Source: Pedobacter montanisoli (GTDB lineage: Bacteria > Bacteroidota > Bacteroidia > Sphingobacteriales > Sphingobacteriaceae). Taken from it: a DNA stretch of 64,000 bases. The stretch spans positions 992,001 to 1,056,000 of the forward strand of contig NZ_JALGBH010000001.1 in NCBI RefSeq assembly GCF_022809115.1. Reading direction: 5' to 3'. The position numbers were made by a program, and so were the translations under genes. Numbering within the stretch: the stretch's first letter is position 1; every line of letters begins with the position of its first letter. Below, piece by piece: positions 44,160 to 53,013 of the stretch. The notes under the pieces are model-generated. The model worked only from the letters and a program-made list of their open reading frames with translations. It searched no databases and was not told where the DNA came from.

Positions 44160-44579
44160 TTGAACAAAACTTATTTAAAACTATCGTTAGATTTAGACTT
44201 TGTTCTAATTGCCGTTACATCTTCTTTAAAAGACTACACCCTGTGTCATAAAATTAATACCAATCTTAATTTTGAATTTGAAAAAATTGAAGATCACGAG
44301 GTGTTTTTTAATGTAGATGAGCCTGCGGTTTCTTTTTCTAAATACTATTATGCACAGGAAGATGGCGAAACCGAGTTTTATTTAATCAGCAATAAAGGTT
44401 CTGAAGGTTTCCTTGTTCCTGAAATGAATAAAGTAGATTATTTTATGGTTATTCATAATTATATCGATAAAGAAGATCTTAATTCTATGCTTTCCGGATT
44501 AAATAAACTGCCTGATATTCAGGTTGCTGTGCAGATAGATGTAAAGAAATTAAAGTCTAAAGAAAATTTGGTGATGTAA
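44160..44579 (+). CDS. IPExxxVDY-family protein (TTG start)
   Basis: A 139-residue member of the IPExxxVDY family of Bacteroidota, function unknown. The family motif is VPEMNKVDYFMVI near residues 86-98, with the typical N-terminal LKLSLDLDFVLIAVTSSLKDYTLCHKIN. The frame has no ATG near the N-terminus: the nearest ATG (44155) is out of frame and stops after two codons. The family N-terminus begins exactly at the TTG at 44160, so a TTG start is preferred. It lies just upstream of pyk on the same strand. Confidence 0.85.
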   Translation: MNKTYLKLSLDLDFVLIAVTSSLKDYTLCHKINTNLNFEFEKIEDHEVFFNVDEPAVSFSKYYYAQEDGETEFYLISNKGSEGFLVPEMNKVDYFMVIHNYIDKEDLNSMLSGLNKLPDIQVAVQIDVKKLKSKENLVM

Positions 44580-44589
44580 TTTTTACTGT

Positions 44590-44614
44590 TAGTGTAGCAT
44601 TTACACTATATTTG
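44590..44614 (+). promoter_or_regulatory. pyk promoter with an overlapping inverted repeat
   Basis: TATATTTG (44607-44614) is an exact TAnnTTTG element. The 7-base inverted repeat TAGTGTA-GCATT-TACACTA (44590-44608) occupies the spacer and touches the -7 box, an operator-like position. The leader to the pyk ATG at 44706 would be about 88 bases. Confidence 0.55.
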
Positions 44615-44705
44615 AGTTTTAAATAACAGAGCAATCTTAATAAAACCTGTAAGCGTATTGCCATAAAGCAGATGCATTGGGTTTTGTAAAAAAAATAATA
44701 ACAAG

Positions 44706-46136
44706 ATGAAACCATATCATTCCAGAACAAAAATTGTAGCAACGTTAGGACCGGCATCGGCAAAACCTGAAGTTTTATATAGTATGATCAACGCAGGTTT
44801 AGATGTTTGTCGGTTAAATTTCTCTCACGGCTCTCAGGAAGATCATCAAAAAGTTATTTCTACAATCAGAACAATTAATAAAAAACACCAATACAATGTA
44901 GGTATTCTTGCCGATTTACAAGGACCAAAAATCAGAATAGGACTGGTTAAAGATGGCGGTATAAATCTGGTAAATGGTGCCAGAACTGTGATTACAACAC
45001 AGGAGTGTATTGGTAATGATGAACGTATTTACATTACTTATGATAATTTTCCTAAAGATGTAAAAGCTGGTGAGATCATTTTATTAGATGATGGTAAGCT
45101 ACAAATGCGTGTGGTAGAAACCAATTATAAGGACGAGGTAGTATGTGAGGTGGTTCACGGAGGGATTTTAACTTCTAGAAAAGGAGTTAATCTACCTAAC
45201 ACCAAAGTTTCTATCCCTTCTTTAACAGCAGAAGACCGTAAAAATCTGGACTTTGTTTTAGAGCATGATGTAGAATGGATCGGTTTGTCTTTTGTACGTA
45301 ATGCCAGCGATATTGTTGAGCTGAAAGATATCATTAAAGAAAGAGGAAAAACAGCAAGGGTTGTAGCCAAAATTGAAAAACCTGAAGCTATTGCCAATAT
45401 TGACGAAATTATTGAAGTTACAGATGCTGTAATGGTTGCCAGAGGTGATTTAGGTGTTGAAATGCCTATGGAAGAAGTGCCTTTACTTCAAAAAATGATT
45501 GTTAAGAAATGTAGAGCAGCTTCTAAACCGGTAATTATTGCTACTCAAATGTTAGAGAGTATGATCACAACACCGCGACCTACGCGTGCAGAGGTAAATG
45601 ATGTGGCTAATTCTGTGCTCGACGGAGCTGATGCCGTGATGCTGAGCGGCGAAACATCGGTGGGAGAATTTCCTGTAATCGTTATAGAAACGATGCAGAA
45701 AATCATAATCAATATTGAGCAGAATAATTATCCTTTTCACTCTGATAAGTTCCTTAAAGCTCATTCACCAAGCTTTTTAAGCGATTCGGTTTGTAGCTCG
45801 GCCTGCTCACTTTCAAAATTGGCTAATGCTGCCGGTATTGTTTCAATGACCCAAAGTGGTTATACTGCATTTGAAGTTTCAAGTCACAGGCCACAATCAC
45901 AGATTTTTATTTTTACAAGTAACGAAAGCCTGTTAAATACGTTAAGTCTGGTTTGGGGTGTAAGAGGGTTTTATTACGATAAGTTTGAAAGTACAGACGT
46001 AACCATAACCGAAGTAAATGAGTTCTTAAAGAAAAAGAAGCTAATTAAAAAAGGAGATGTGGTAATTAATACTGCTGCTATTCCATTAGAGCGCCGCAGT
46101 AAAACCAACATGATAAAAGTTACGGTTATTGAATAA
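44706..46136 (+). CDS. pyk: Pyruvate kinase
   Basis: Last enzyme of glycolysis; it transfers phosphate from phosphoenolpyruvate to ADP. The 476-residue protein has the N-terminal TKIVATLGPAS and RLNFSHGS segments, the catalytic AKIEKPEAI (Lys222, Glu224) and the metal-site segment MVARGDLGVEMP (243-254). The C-terminal domain is complete. A terminator follows. Confidence 0.97.
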   Translation: MKPYHSRTKIVATLGPASAKPEVLYSMINAGLDVCRLNFSHGSQEDHQKVISTIRTINKKHQYNVGILADLQGPKIRIGLVKDGGINLVNGARTVITTQECIGNDERIYITYDNFPKDVKAGEIILLDDGKLQMRVVETNYKDEVVCEVVHGGILTSRKGVNLPNTKVSIPSLTAEDRKNLDFVLEHDVEWIGLSFVRNASDIVELKDIIKERGKTARVVAKIEKPEAIANIDEIIEVTDAVMVARGDLGVEMPMEEVPLLQKMIVKKCRAASKPVIIATQMLESMITTPRPTRAEVNDVANSVLDGADAVMLSGETSVGEFPVIVIETMQKIIINIEQNNYPFHSDKFLKAHSPSFLSDSVCSSACSLSKLANAAGIVSMTQSGYTAFEVSSHRPQSQIFIFTSNESLLNTLSLVWGVRGFYYDKFESTDVTITEVNEFLKKKKLIKKGDVVINTAAIPLERRSKTNMIKVTVIE

Positions 46137-46154
46137 ATAAACTCAATTAACCTC

Positions 46155-46230
46155 AACAGGTTACTTAGAAGGCGTTACAATTTGGCTGTTAAGCGACAGG
46201 TGAAGCCTTTAAGGTAACCTGTTTTCTTTT
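46155..46230 (+). terminator. Intrinsic terminator of pyk
   Basis: A long imperfect hairpin joins AACAGGTTACTTAGAAGGC with GCCTTTAAGGTAACCTGTT, followed by a T-rich stretch ending near 46230. It begins 19 bases after the pyk stop and precedes the DMT transporter gene. Confidence 0.82.
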
Positions 46231-46268
46231 ATAAGAAGCTAATATTTACCTCTTATCTTTATTGTTGA

Positions 46269-47153
46269 ATGAAAAGATCATACATTGAATTGCATATTGC
46301 GGTTCTTTTAGCCGGCTTTACCGGAATATTTGGACGCCTGGTAACCTTAAATGCCGTTTTAATTAGCTGGTACAGGATGATGCTGGCCGGAATTATATTG
46401 GTATTACTGGCACTATTAAGCAAACAGAAATTTAATATCTCTTTAAAAAAGCAAATACAGATTGGGGCAGTAGGGGCTGTATTGGCTATACACTGGGTAT
46501 TTTTTTACGGTAGTATTAAATATGCCAACATTTCTGTAGGAGTGGTCTGTTTTGCATTGAGCAGTTTTTTTACGGCAGTTTTAGATCCTTTACTCAGCAA
46601 AAGAAGAATTGCTATACAGGAAGTTCTTTTAAGTGGTATCAGCGTTTTAGGTATAGGACTAATCTTTGGCTTGGATTCTACTTACAGATTAGGCATTTTT
46701 TTAGGAATGATTTCTTCTTTATTCTCTGCCGTCTATACCATTCTCAATAAAAAGCTTGCAGAACAATATACCGGAAAAACGATACAGCTTTACCAAATGA
46801 CCTGGGGCTTTTTAGGTTTTTCCTTATTAATGCCCTTGTTTGCCTTTATCTTTAAAGTAGATAGGTATTTACCCACTCTTAAAGATTTGTTCTGGTTGCT
46901 GATATTGGTGGTCTTTTGTACCATATTGATGTATGTATTCATTCTGAACGCATTGAAGAAAATATCAGCATTTACGGTAAGTTTAAGTTTTAACCTCGAG
47001 CCGCTTTATACTATTTTCTTAGCCATTATCATTTACCACGAGAACCATGAATTAAGTCTGGCATTTTATGCAGGCTTATTGCTTATTGTGCTTTCTGTGG
47101 CGTTGCAAATGCTAAGAGTATGGCGTCTTCAACTAAAATCTACAGGTAATTAG
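46269..47153 (+). CDS. EamA-family (DMT superfamily) transporter
   Basis: A 294-residue inner-membrane protein with ten predicted helices made of two EamA repeats. Typical segments are AGFTGIFGRLVTLNAVLISWYRM in the first half and SFNLEPLYTIFLAIIIYHE in the second. Relatives export or import small metabolites, often amino acids or nucleotide precursors; the substrate here is unknown. It lies alone between the pyk terminator and the DPP-IV-like gene. Confidence 0.88.
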   Translation: MKRSYIELHIAVLLAGFTGIFGRLVTLNAVLISWYRMMLAGIILVLLALLSKQKFNISLKKQIQIGAVGAVLAIHWVFFYGSIKYANISVGVVCFALSSFFTAVLDPLLSKRRIAIQEVLLSGISVLGIGLIFGLDSTYRLGIFLGMISSLFSAVYTILNKKLAEQYTGKTIQLYQMTWGFLGFSLLMPLFAFIFKVDRYLPTLKDLFWLLILVVFCTILMYVFILNALKKISAFTVSLSFNLEPLYTIFLAIIIYHENHELSLAFYAGLLLIVLSVALQMLRVWRLQLKSTGN

Positions 47154-47227
47154 CATGTATTATTGTTAATACTTTAGGTATTTAAACTACAAACAGCGTA
47201 ACTTTATCTACGTAAAAACTAATTAAA

Positions 47228-49546
47228 ATGAAGATAAATTTACTTACTGTTGGTTTAGTGCTGTATGGCTTTACTGCCGGGGCACAAAAACTTAAATTAA
47301 CCGATAAGGATTATCAGCGGGCCGAAGGTTTTATGTCATATAATCTGGATAAATATTATGATGATGTAACGGTGAGGCCAAATTGGGTAGATAATACCAA
47401 GTTCTGGTACGTAAGCAATGCCAAATCGGGTGCCACGTTTATGTTGTTTGATGTGGTAAAGAAATCAAATGCACAAGCATTTAACCACGATTTACTAGCT
47501 AAAGCACTAAGCGTATCTACAGGCAAATCTTATACGGCAGCAACACTTCCGTTCAGAAGTATAACTGTTTCGGCTGATGGTACACAGATCGGTTTTATGG
47601 CCGAAGGTAAAAACTGGCAATTTAACAATAAAACCAACGAGCTTATTAGTACTAAAGAAGCTAATAATGCAGTTGCAGAACGTGGACCAGGAAGAAGGGG
47701 TGGCTTTGGAGATAATAGCGTAGCATCTCCAGATGGTAAAAAAGCAGTTTACATTGAGAACTGGAACCTTTGGGTAAGAAATAATGAAACCGGGGCAACC
47801 AAACAGTTAACTTTTGATGGCGTTAAAGATTACGGTTATGCAACAGATAACGCAGGTTGGAAAAACAGTGACAGACCTATTGTAAAATGGTCGCCCGATT
47901 CTAAAAAGGTGGCTACTTTTCAACAGGATCAGCGTCATTTGAAAGATATGTACCTAGTAAGTACAAATGTAGGTTCTCCAACCCTGAGGGCATGGAAATA
48001 CCCATTGCCGGGCGATAAAGAGGTAGCAAAATTAAGAAGAGTGGTGATTGATGTTGAGCAGGCAGCTATTGTAAGCCTTAAAATGCCTTTAGATGTACAC
48101 CGAAGTTCTTTAAGTGATGATATTGTGGATGGAGCTCAACTGGCAGATGTTGATTGGAACCCTGATGGCAGTGAGTTGGCTTTGCTCTCTACTTCAAGAG
48201 ACCACAAAATTTCTAAACTTAGAATTGCCAACGCTACTACAGGCGAAGTTAGAGAGGTATTTGAAGAAGTGGTTCAAACACAATTCGAATCGGGTAGAGG
48301 AACAGTTAACTGGCGCTACTTACCTAAAACCAATGAAATTTTATGGTACTCTGAGCGTGATGACTGGGGGCATATGTATCTGTATGATGCGAAGACCGGT
48401 AAACTGAAAAATCAGATCACTAAAGGGAATTGGTTGGTAGGCAGATTGCTTAAAGTTGATGAGAAGAACAGACAATTGTATTTCACAGGTTACGGTCGCG
48501 AGCAAGGCAACCCTTATTTTGCTTATGTATATAAAATTGGCTTTGATGGTAAAGGTTTAACTTTACTTACACCTGATTTGGGTAATCACCAAGCTGTTTT
48601 CTCGCCATCAGACAATTACCTTGTAGATACCTATTCACAACCGAACGTAGCTCCAGTAAGTGTTGTTAGAGATGCAAAAGGCAAAGCTTTACATACTTTT
48701 GAAAAGGCCGATCTTTCTAAACTGCAGGCTGCAGGTTGGAAAACACCTGATGTAGTGAACGTAAAAGCGCATGATGGTAAAACCGATATATACGGGTTGG
48801 TATTTACACCAAGCAAAATGGAACCTAACAAGAAATATCCGGTAATCGATTACATCTATCCTGGTCCGCAGGGTGGAAGTGTTGGTAGTTGGGCTTTCTC
48901 TATTGCGAGAGGTGATCATCAGGCGCTGGCAGAATTAGGCTTTATTGTAGTCTTGATAGAAGGAACCGGAAATCCTTTCCGTTCTAAGAGTTTTCATGAT
49001 ATGAATTACGGCAATATGGCCGAGAATACACTTCCTGATCAAATAACAGCGATTAAGCAACTGGCAGAAAAATATCCTATTGATATTGATAAAGTTGGTA
49101 TCTGGGGACATTCAGGTGGTGGTTTTGCAACTGCTGCTGCGCTTTTCCGTTATCCTGATTTCTTTAAAGTAGGTATATCTGAATCTGGTAACCACGATAA
49201 CCGTAACTATGAAGATGATTGGGGCGAAAGATATAATGGTTTAATGGAGAACGTAGATTATGCCGCGCAGGCTAACCAAACTTATGCTAAAAATTTAAAA
49301 GGTAAATTAATGTTGGCCCATGGCTTGATGGATAACAACGTACCTCCATATAATACTATGTTGGTGGTTGATGCCTTAATCAAAGCCAATAAAGATTTTG
49401 ACCTGATTGTTTATCCGAATAGTGCACATGGTTTTGGACAGTTTAGCCCTTACATGATGCGCCGCAGATGGGATTATTTTGTGAAAAACTTGCTGGATGC
49501 AGACCCTCCACAAAATTACCCTTTGAGAGGTACTGATGTAAAATAA
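47228..49546 (+). CDS. S9 (DPP-IV-like) prolyl oligopeptidase-family peptidase
   Basis: A 772-residue exported serine peptidase. An N-terminal signal peptide (to about GAQ, residue 19) precedes a beta-propeller DPPIV_N domain (about 95-500) and an alpha/beta hydrolase S9 domain (about 530-755). The catalytic triad can be placed: Ser629 in GHSGGG, Asp702 in HGLMDNNVP and His734 in SAHGF. Note GHSGG instead of the classic GWSYGG of DPP-IV. It probably removes dipeptides or short peptides outside the cytoplasm. A weak promoter match (TAACTTTA) lies about 25 bases upstream. Confidence 0.92.
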   Translation: MKINLLTVGLVLYGFTAGAQKLKLTDKDYQRAEGFMSYNLDKYYDDVTVRPNWVDNTKFWYVSNAKSGATFMLFDVVKKSNAQAFNHDLLAKALSVSTGKSYTAATLPFRSITVSADGTQIGFMAEGKNWQFNNKTNELISTKEANNAVAERGPGRRGGFGDNSVASPDGKKAVYIENWNLWVRNNETGATKQLTFDGVKDYGYATDNAGWKNSDRPIVKWSPDSKKVATFQQDQRHLKDMYLVSTNVGSPTLRAWKYPLPGDKEVAKLRRVVIDVEQAAIVSLKMPLDVHRSSLSDDIVDGAQLADVDWNPDGSELALLSTSRDHKISKLRIANATTGEVREVFEEVVQTQFESGRGTVNWRYLPKTNEILWYSERDDWGHMYLYDAKTGKLKNQITKGNWLVGRLLKVDEKNRQLYFTGYGREQGNPYFAYVYKIGFDGKGLTLLTPDLGNHQAVFSPSDNYLVDTYSQPNVAPVSVVRDAKGKALHTFEKADLSKLQAAGWKTPDVVNVKAHDGKTDIYGLVFTPSKMEPNKKYPVIDYIYPGPQGGSVGSWAFSIARGDHQALAELGFIVVLIEGTGNPFRSKSFHDMNYGNMAENTLPDQITAIKQLAEKYPIDIDKVGIWGHSGGGFATAAALFRYPDFFKVGISESGNHDNRNYEDDWGERYNGLMENVDYAAQANQTYAKNLKGKLMLAHGLMDNNVPPYNTMLVVDALIKANKDFDLIVYPNSAHGFGQFSPYMMRRRWDYFVKNLLDADPPQNYPLRGTDVK

Positions 49547-49565
49547 GATACATTTAAACAAATAA

Positions 49566-49605
49566 GAGGCTGTTTCAAAGTACTAAGGTTAATTTCCAAA
49601 GACTT
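49566..49605 (+). terminator. Terminator after the DPP-IV-like gene
   Basis: GGCTGTTTC pairs with GAAGCAGCC (one G-T pair) across a long loop and is followed by TTTTC. It lies about 20 bases after the gene's stop. Confidence 0.65.
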
Positions 49606-49989
49606 AGAAGCAGCCTTTTCCTTTTGGTTCGCCTACCAAATTAGCTTTTCAATATTATAAAGCCTATCTTTGAGAAAAAGGGATAAAAATTTAAATAGCA
49701 TGATCCTATTTGAAAAAATGTATTTCTTCTCAAATTATAAAGACTTTAATGTTTTTTGCCCGGCTGTTCTCTAGTCCGGGATTTCCTTTTGTACATTATT
49801 GTTAATTCTAACGCTGTGTAAGATTTGTCTTATACGGTATATCATTTTTTTAAGCTTTAAAACCATGCGTTTCTTCATTTGTCATTGGGTATGTGCTACC
49901 GACTTTGATGTTTAAGCCTCGGCATTGCGCTGAGGCATGTTTCAAAAACTGAGAGAACAGGAATTTTAATCAATTTTAAAACATACATC
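49606..49989 (+). promoter_or_regulatory. Leader region of the GreA/B-type gene with stem-loops
   Basis: This long non-coding stretch precedes the 49990 gene. It contains a CCCGG/CCGGG stem-loop followed by a pyrimidine run (about 49760-49793), a promoter-like TAAGATTTG (near 49815), a possible 16-codon frame (ATG 49865 to TAA 49915) and a GCCTC/GAGGC stem-loop just after it (about 49917-49937). The layout recalls attenuators, but no known RNA family was recognised. Confidence 0.4.
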
Positions 49990-50391
49990 ATGAGTACTAT
50001 TGCAGTAAAAACCAATGAAACCCCTATCATTATTACCAGAGGAATTTATGACCTATTGAAAATCTTTATCAACAAAAAGAAGTTAAGCAGGCATAATGAA
50101 CTGAAGTTAGATCAGGAATTAAAATATGCCAATCAGGTTCTAAGAAAAGATGTGCCTGAAAAGATTGTGGATCTCAACAAAAAAGTAAAGGTAAAAGAAC
50201 TTGAAACAGGAGCAGAATATGAATATAATCTGGTTGCCCCTCAAAAAGCCAGGAGAAAACATAATACCCTTTCTATCTTATCGCCAATAGGTATCGCTTT
50301 GTTGGGTTATGAGGAAGGTGCTGAGCTAAGTTGGGAAATGCCCGAAGGGGTTAAGTTCTATAAAATATTAGAAGTAACTCCCTTAGCATAA
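49990..50391 (+). CDS. GreA/GreB-family (Rnk-like) transcription factor
   Basis: A 133-residue protein. The C-terminal half (about 65-130) is the GreA/GreB FKBP-like domain: VKVKELETGAEYEYNLVAPQKARRKHNTLSILSPIGIALLGYEEG. The N-terminal region is short and lacks the long coiled coil of true GreA, so it resembles Rnk, a regulator of nucleoside diphosphate kinase that binds RNA polymerase. It is preceded by a 380-bp leader with stem-loops. Confidence 0.85.
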   Translation: MSTIAVKTNETPIIITRGIYDLLKIFINKKKLSRHNELKLDQELKYANQVLRKDVPEKIVDLNKKVKVKELETGAEYEYNLVAPQKARRKHNTLSILSPIGIALLGYEEGAELSWEMPEGVKFYKILEVTPLA

Positions 50392-50447
50392 GTTATGGGC
50401 TCTGATTACAGAAGGTACTTGGGAATCATTTTACCAATGGCTTATTT

Positions 50448-50693
50448 TCAGGTATCTTCTGTTCTTTCTTTGCCAGCTTTTGTCTGTTCTACATGATCTG
50501 CCAGTTTATATCCCTTTTTCATTTCTTTTTTTGGGTTTTTAGAATCAATAATTAGTAAAATGACTAATGAGATAATTGGAATAAGAAAGGAAATGAAAAA
50601 CCAGAACCAAAAATTCTTCCCTATACTTTTTGCATAGATACCGGCCACAAGTTGTGGAATCATCAAAACAGTAAGCAGAAGCAATTCTGGCAT
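50448..50693 (-). CDS. Small membrane protein, unknown
   Basis: An 81-residue protein with two transmembrane helices (about 2-22 and 27-52) and a charged C-terminal tail with KNPKKEMKKGYKLADHVEQTK. The ATG at 50693 (MPELLLLTVLM) is preferred over an in-frame TTG six codons upstream. It is last in a possible operon after the PQQ dehydrogenase and cytochrome c genes. I do not recognise a family beyond small two-helix proteins. Confidence 0.6.
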   Translation of the reverse strand: MPELLLLTVLMIPQLVAGIYAKSIGKNFWFWFFISFLIPIISLVILLIIDSKNPKKEMKKGYKLADHVEQTKAGKERTEDT

Positions 50694-50741
50694 ATCGTAA
50701 ATTTTGTGCAATTTACACTGCCTGATTTTAAGTACAAACTC

Positions 50742-51152
50742 TTATTGCTTTTCTTTGATATCAGCCACCGCTTTAACCGTGATTAACTTACTGTTTTTAT
50801 TGCCAAAAGCATTTCTAATGTAATTCATTACATCTGCTATTTCATCATCTTCAAGTCCTGAAGGGGCCATTGCACTTTTATAAGTTTCACCATTTACCTG
50901 TATAGCGCCTTGTAAACCAAATTTGATGGCATGTATAGATTTTTCGGGATATTTAATTAAAAAATCAGCATTTGCTAAAGGAGGAAAGGTACCTTTTACA
51001 CCCTGTCCGTTGCCTAAATGACAAGTAATACAGTTCTCGGTATAGATTTGTTTCCCCCGGTTGATGCTTTTGGTTAGTTCATCATTTTGTGGGCAGGAAA
51101 AAAAAGTTAAACCATATATTGCTGCACAGATAAAACTGATAACTATTTTCAT
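50742..51152 (-). CDS. Class I c-type cytochrome, lipoprotein-like
   Basis: A 136-residue exported cytochrome c. The signal sequence ends with a lipobox-like FFSC near residue 20. The haem motif is CITCH (about 41-45), and the axial Met is probably in MAPSGL (about residue 94). It lies four bases downstream of the PQQ-dependent dehydrogenase gene and is probably its electron acceptor at the membrane. Confidence 0.9.
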   Translation of the reverse strand: MKIVISFICAAIYGLTFFSCPQNDELTKSINRGKQIYTENCITCHLGNGQGVKGTFPPLANADFLIKYPEKSIHAIKFGLQGAIQVNGETYKSAMAPSGLEDDEIADVMNYIRNAFGNKNSKLITVKAVADIKEKQ

Positions 51153-51156
51153 TGTT

Positions 51157-52323
51157 TTAAGCTTTAGGTTTAACTCTTACAATAGAACCTGTGTTTTCCA
51201 ATACCACATAGAGGTAGCCATCAGGTCCTTGTTTAACATCTCTTACACGACCAATCTTATCTAGGATCACTTCTTTTTTTACTACTTTATTATCTTTGAT
51301 GCTGAGGTGTTCAAGGTACATGAATTTTAACGAACCTACAATCAGGTCGCCTTTCCAACCTTTAAACCGGTCGCTTGTAATAAAGGTCATGCCGCAGGGT
51401 GCTATAGATGGAGTCCAGTGAATAACGGGTTGTTCCATTCCAGGTGCTGCGGTTTTATCAGAAATGATAGAGTTATCGTAATCTATGCCATAAGTAATTA
51501 AAGGCCAGCCATAATTTTTGCCTTTCTCAATGATATTTAACTCATCGCCTCCTTGTGGGCCATGCTCATGCTCCCAGATTACCCTTGTTGCCGGATGGAT
51601 AACCAATCCTTGTGGATTACGATGTCCGTAAGTCCAGATTTCAGGTCTTGCATTTTTCTGGTTTACAAAAGGATTATCAGCAGGGATCTTGCCATCTTCA
51701 TGTAAGCGTACAATTTTGCCTTGTGCTTTGGCTAAGTTTTGAGCTTCTTCTTTTTGCCCTCTTTCACCTAAAGAAAGATAAACATAACCTTTCCCATCAA
51801 AAAGAATACGTCCGCCAAAATGTATGTTTGCTCTTACATTAGGCTGGGCTTTGTATAAATGTTCTATGTTGGTAAGGGTATGTCCGTTAAGTTTAGCTCT
51901 GATCAGTTCTGTATTGGCACCGTTATCATCGCCCGTTTCACCGTCTTTTTTAGGAGAGGCAAAACTCATATAAATCCAGCCGTTTTCTTTATAGTGAGGG
52001 TGTAAGACTATATCCAGTAAGCCACCCTGTCCGCGGTAATAAACTTTAGGGATTCCGGTAATTTCCTGTGGGTCTAAAATCCCATTTTTTACAAGGCGTA
52101 ATTTTCCGCCACGTTCAGTAACCAGGATGTTTCCATCAGGTAGAAATGCCATTGCCCAAGGCATGTTGAGTCCACTAACTACAGTTTTAACCTCAAATTC
52201 TGGAGGATTATCGGAGTTCTGTGCTTTGTTGATACAACTGATTAACAATAAACCAAAGCTTAATGTAAACAGTGCAATCAGTATTTTATATTGCTTTTTG
52301 AATAAATGGATAAGGAGTTTCAT
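51157..52323 (-). CDS. PQQ-dependent sugar dehydrogenase, lipoprotein
   Basis: A 388-residue protein of the soluble quinoprotein glucose/aldose dehydrogenase family (six-bladed beta-propeller). The signal sequence ends in a lipobox (LLLISC, Cys about 30), so it is membrane-anchored. Motifs: LNMPWAMAFLPDGNILVTERGG near residue 53, GQGGLLDIVLHPHY with the conserved His, YGHRNPQGLVIHP, and EHEHGPQGGDELNI. It oxidises aldoses or similar sugars and hands electrons to PQQ, then probably to the neighbouring cytochrome c. Confidence 0.9.
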   Translation of the reverse strand: MKLLIHLFKKQYKILIALFTLSFGLLLISCINKAQNSDNPPEFEVKTVVSGLNMPWAMAFLPDGNILVTERGGKLRLVKNGILDPQEITGIPKVYYRGQGGLLDIVLHPHYKENGWIYMSFASPKKDGETGDDNGANTELIRAKLNGHTLTNIEHLYKAQPNVRANIHFGGRILFDGKGYVYLSLGERGQKEEAQNLAKAQGKIVRLHEDGKIPADNPFVNQKNARPEIWTYGHRNPQGLVIHPATRVIWEHEHGPQGGDELNIIEKGKNYGWPLITYGIDYDNSIISDKTAAPGMEQPVIHWTPSIAPCGMTFITSDRFKGWKGDLIVGSLKFMYLEHLSIKDNKVVKKEVILDKIGRVRDVKQGPDGYLYVVLENTGSIVRVKPKA

Positions 52324-52385
52324 AGTAATGACTTTACTTAAATTTAATTAAAAATTATGAAACTCGCTTAATGATAGTGGATTAG

Positions 52386-52949
52386 TTACAATGAAATGTC
52401 ACTTTTAAGCAATCCATAGATTTCACTATCCAGAAATTTTCCATTGAAATAATAATTTTCTCTAAAGTAAGCTTCTTTAACGAAACCATGTTTCAATAAC
52501 AATGCTCTTGATGCATCGTTACCGGGGTTGATATTGGCATTTATACTGTGAAGATTAATCTCATTAAAACCAAAATCTATAGAGGCTTTGAGTGCTTCGC
52601 TGATAATGCCTTTACGCCAGTAATCTGGGTGCAGCATGTAACCAATCTCAGCACGGTGGTTAGGCAGGTCTGTTCGCCAATAGCCAATAGAGCCAATCAT
52701 TTGTTGTGGGGTATCTTTTAAAGCAATGATCCATGCTAAACTCTGTCCCTGCTTAAAGTCCTGGTTAAGTTTGCGGATAAAGGCATAGATATCCTCTATT
52801 GTTTTGGGTCTTTCTCTGTCGATATAGCGCATCACTTCTTCGTCTTTGCGCATATCAAACAATGCAGTCGCATCATCGATGTTATGTTCTCTCAAAATCA
52901 GGCGTTCTGTTTCCAGAACCGGGAAGGGGCTAAAAGATAGTTCTAACAT
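52386..52949 (-). CDS. GNAT-family (RimJ/RimL-type) N-acetyltransferase
   Basis: A 187-residue acetyltransferase. The N-terminal segment FPVLETERLILREHNIDDATALF and the acetyl-CoA-binding strand with IGYMLHPDYWRKGIISEALKA are typical of RimJ/RimL-like enzymes that acetylate ribosomal proteins or small amines. The substrate is unknown. It is separated from the S41 peptidase gene by a hairpin. Confidence 0.88.
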   Translation of the reverse strand: MLELSFSPFPVLETERLILREHNIDDATALFDMRKDEEVMRYIDRERPKTIEDIYAFIRKLNQDFKQGQSLAWIIALKDTPQQMIGSIGYWRTDLPNHRAEIGYMLHPDYWRKGIISEALKASIDFGFNEINLHSINANINPGNDASRALLLKHGFVKEAYFRENYYFNGKFLDSEIYGLLKSDISL

Positions 52950-52967
52950 GTTTGAAATTATTAATTA

Positions 52968-52995
52968 ACTGTTGGGAATAATCATCCCAACAGTT
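52968..52995 (-). terminator. Hairpin after the tricorn-like gene
   Basis: Perfect 11-base arms AACTGTTGGGA and TCCCAACAGTT enclose a six-base loop. Read on the minus strand it follows the tricorn-like gene, but the tail is AT-rich rather than a clean T-run, so it is a weak terminator or a processing site. Confidence 0.6.
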
Positions 52996-53013
52996 AAAAT
53001 GGGTTTACATATT

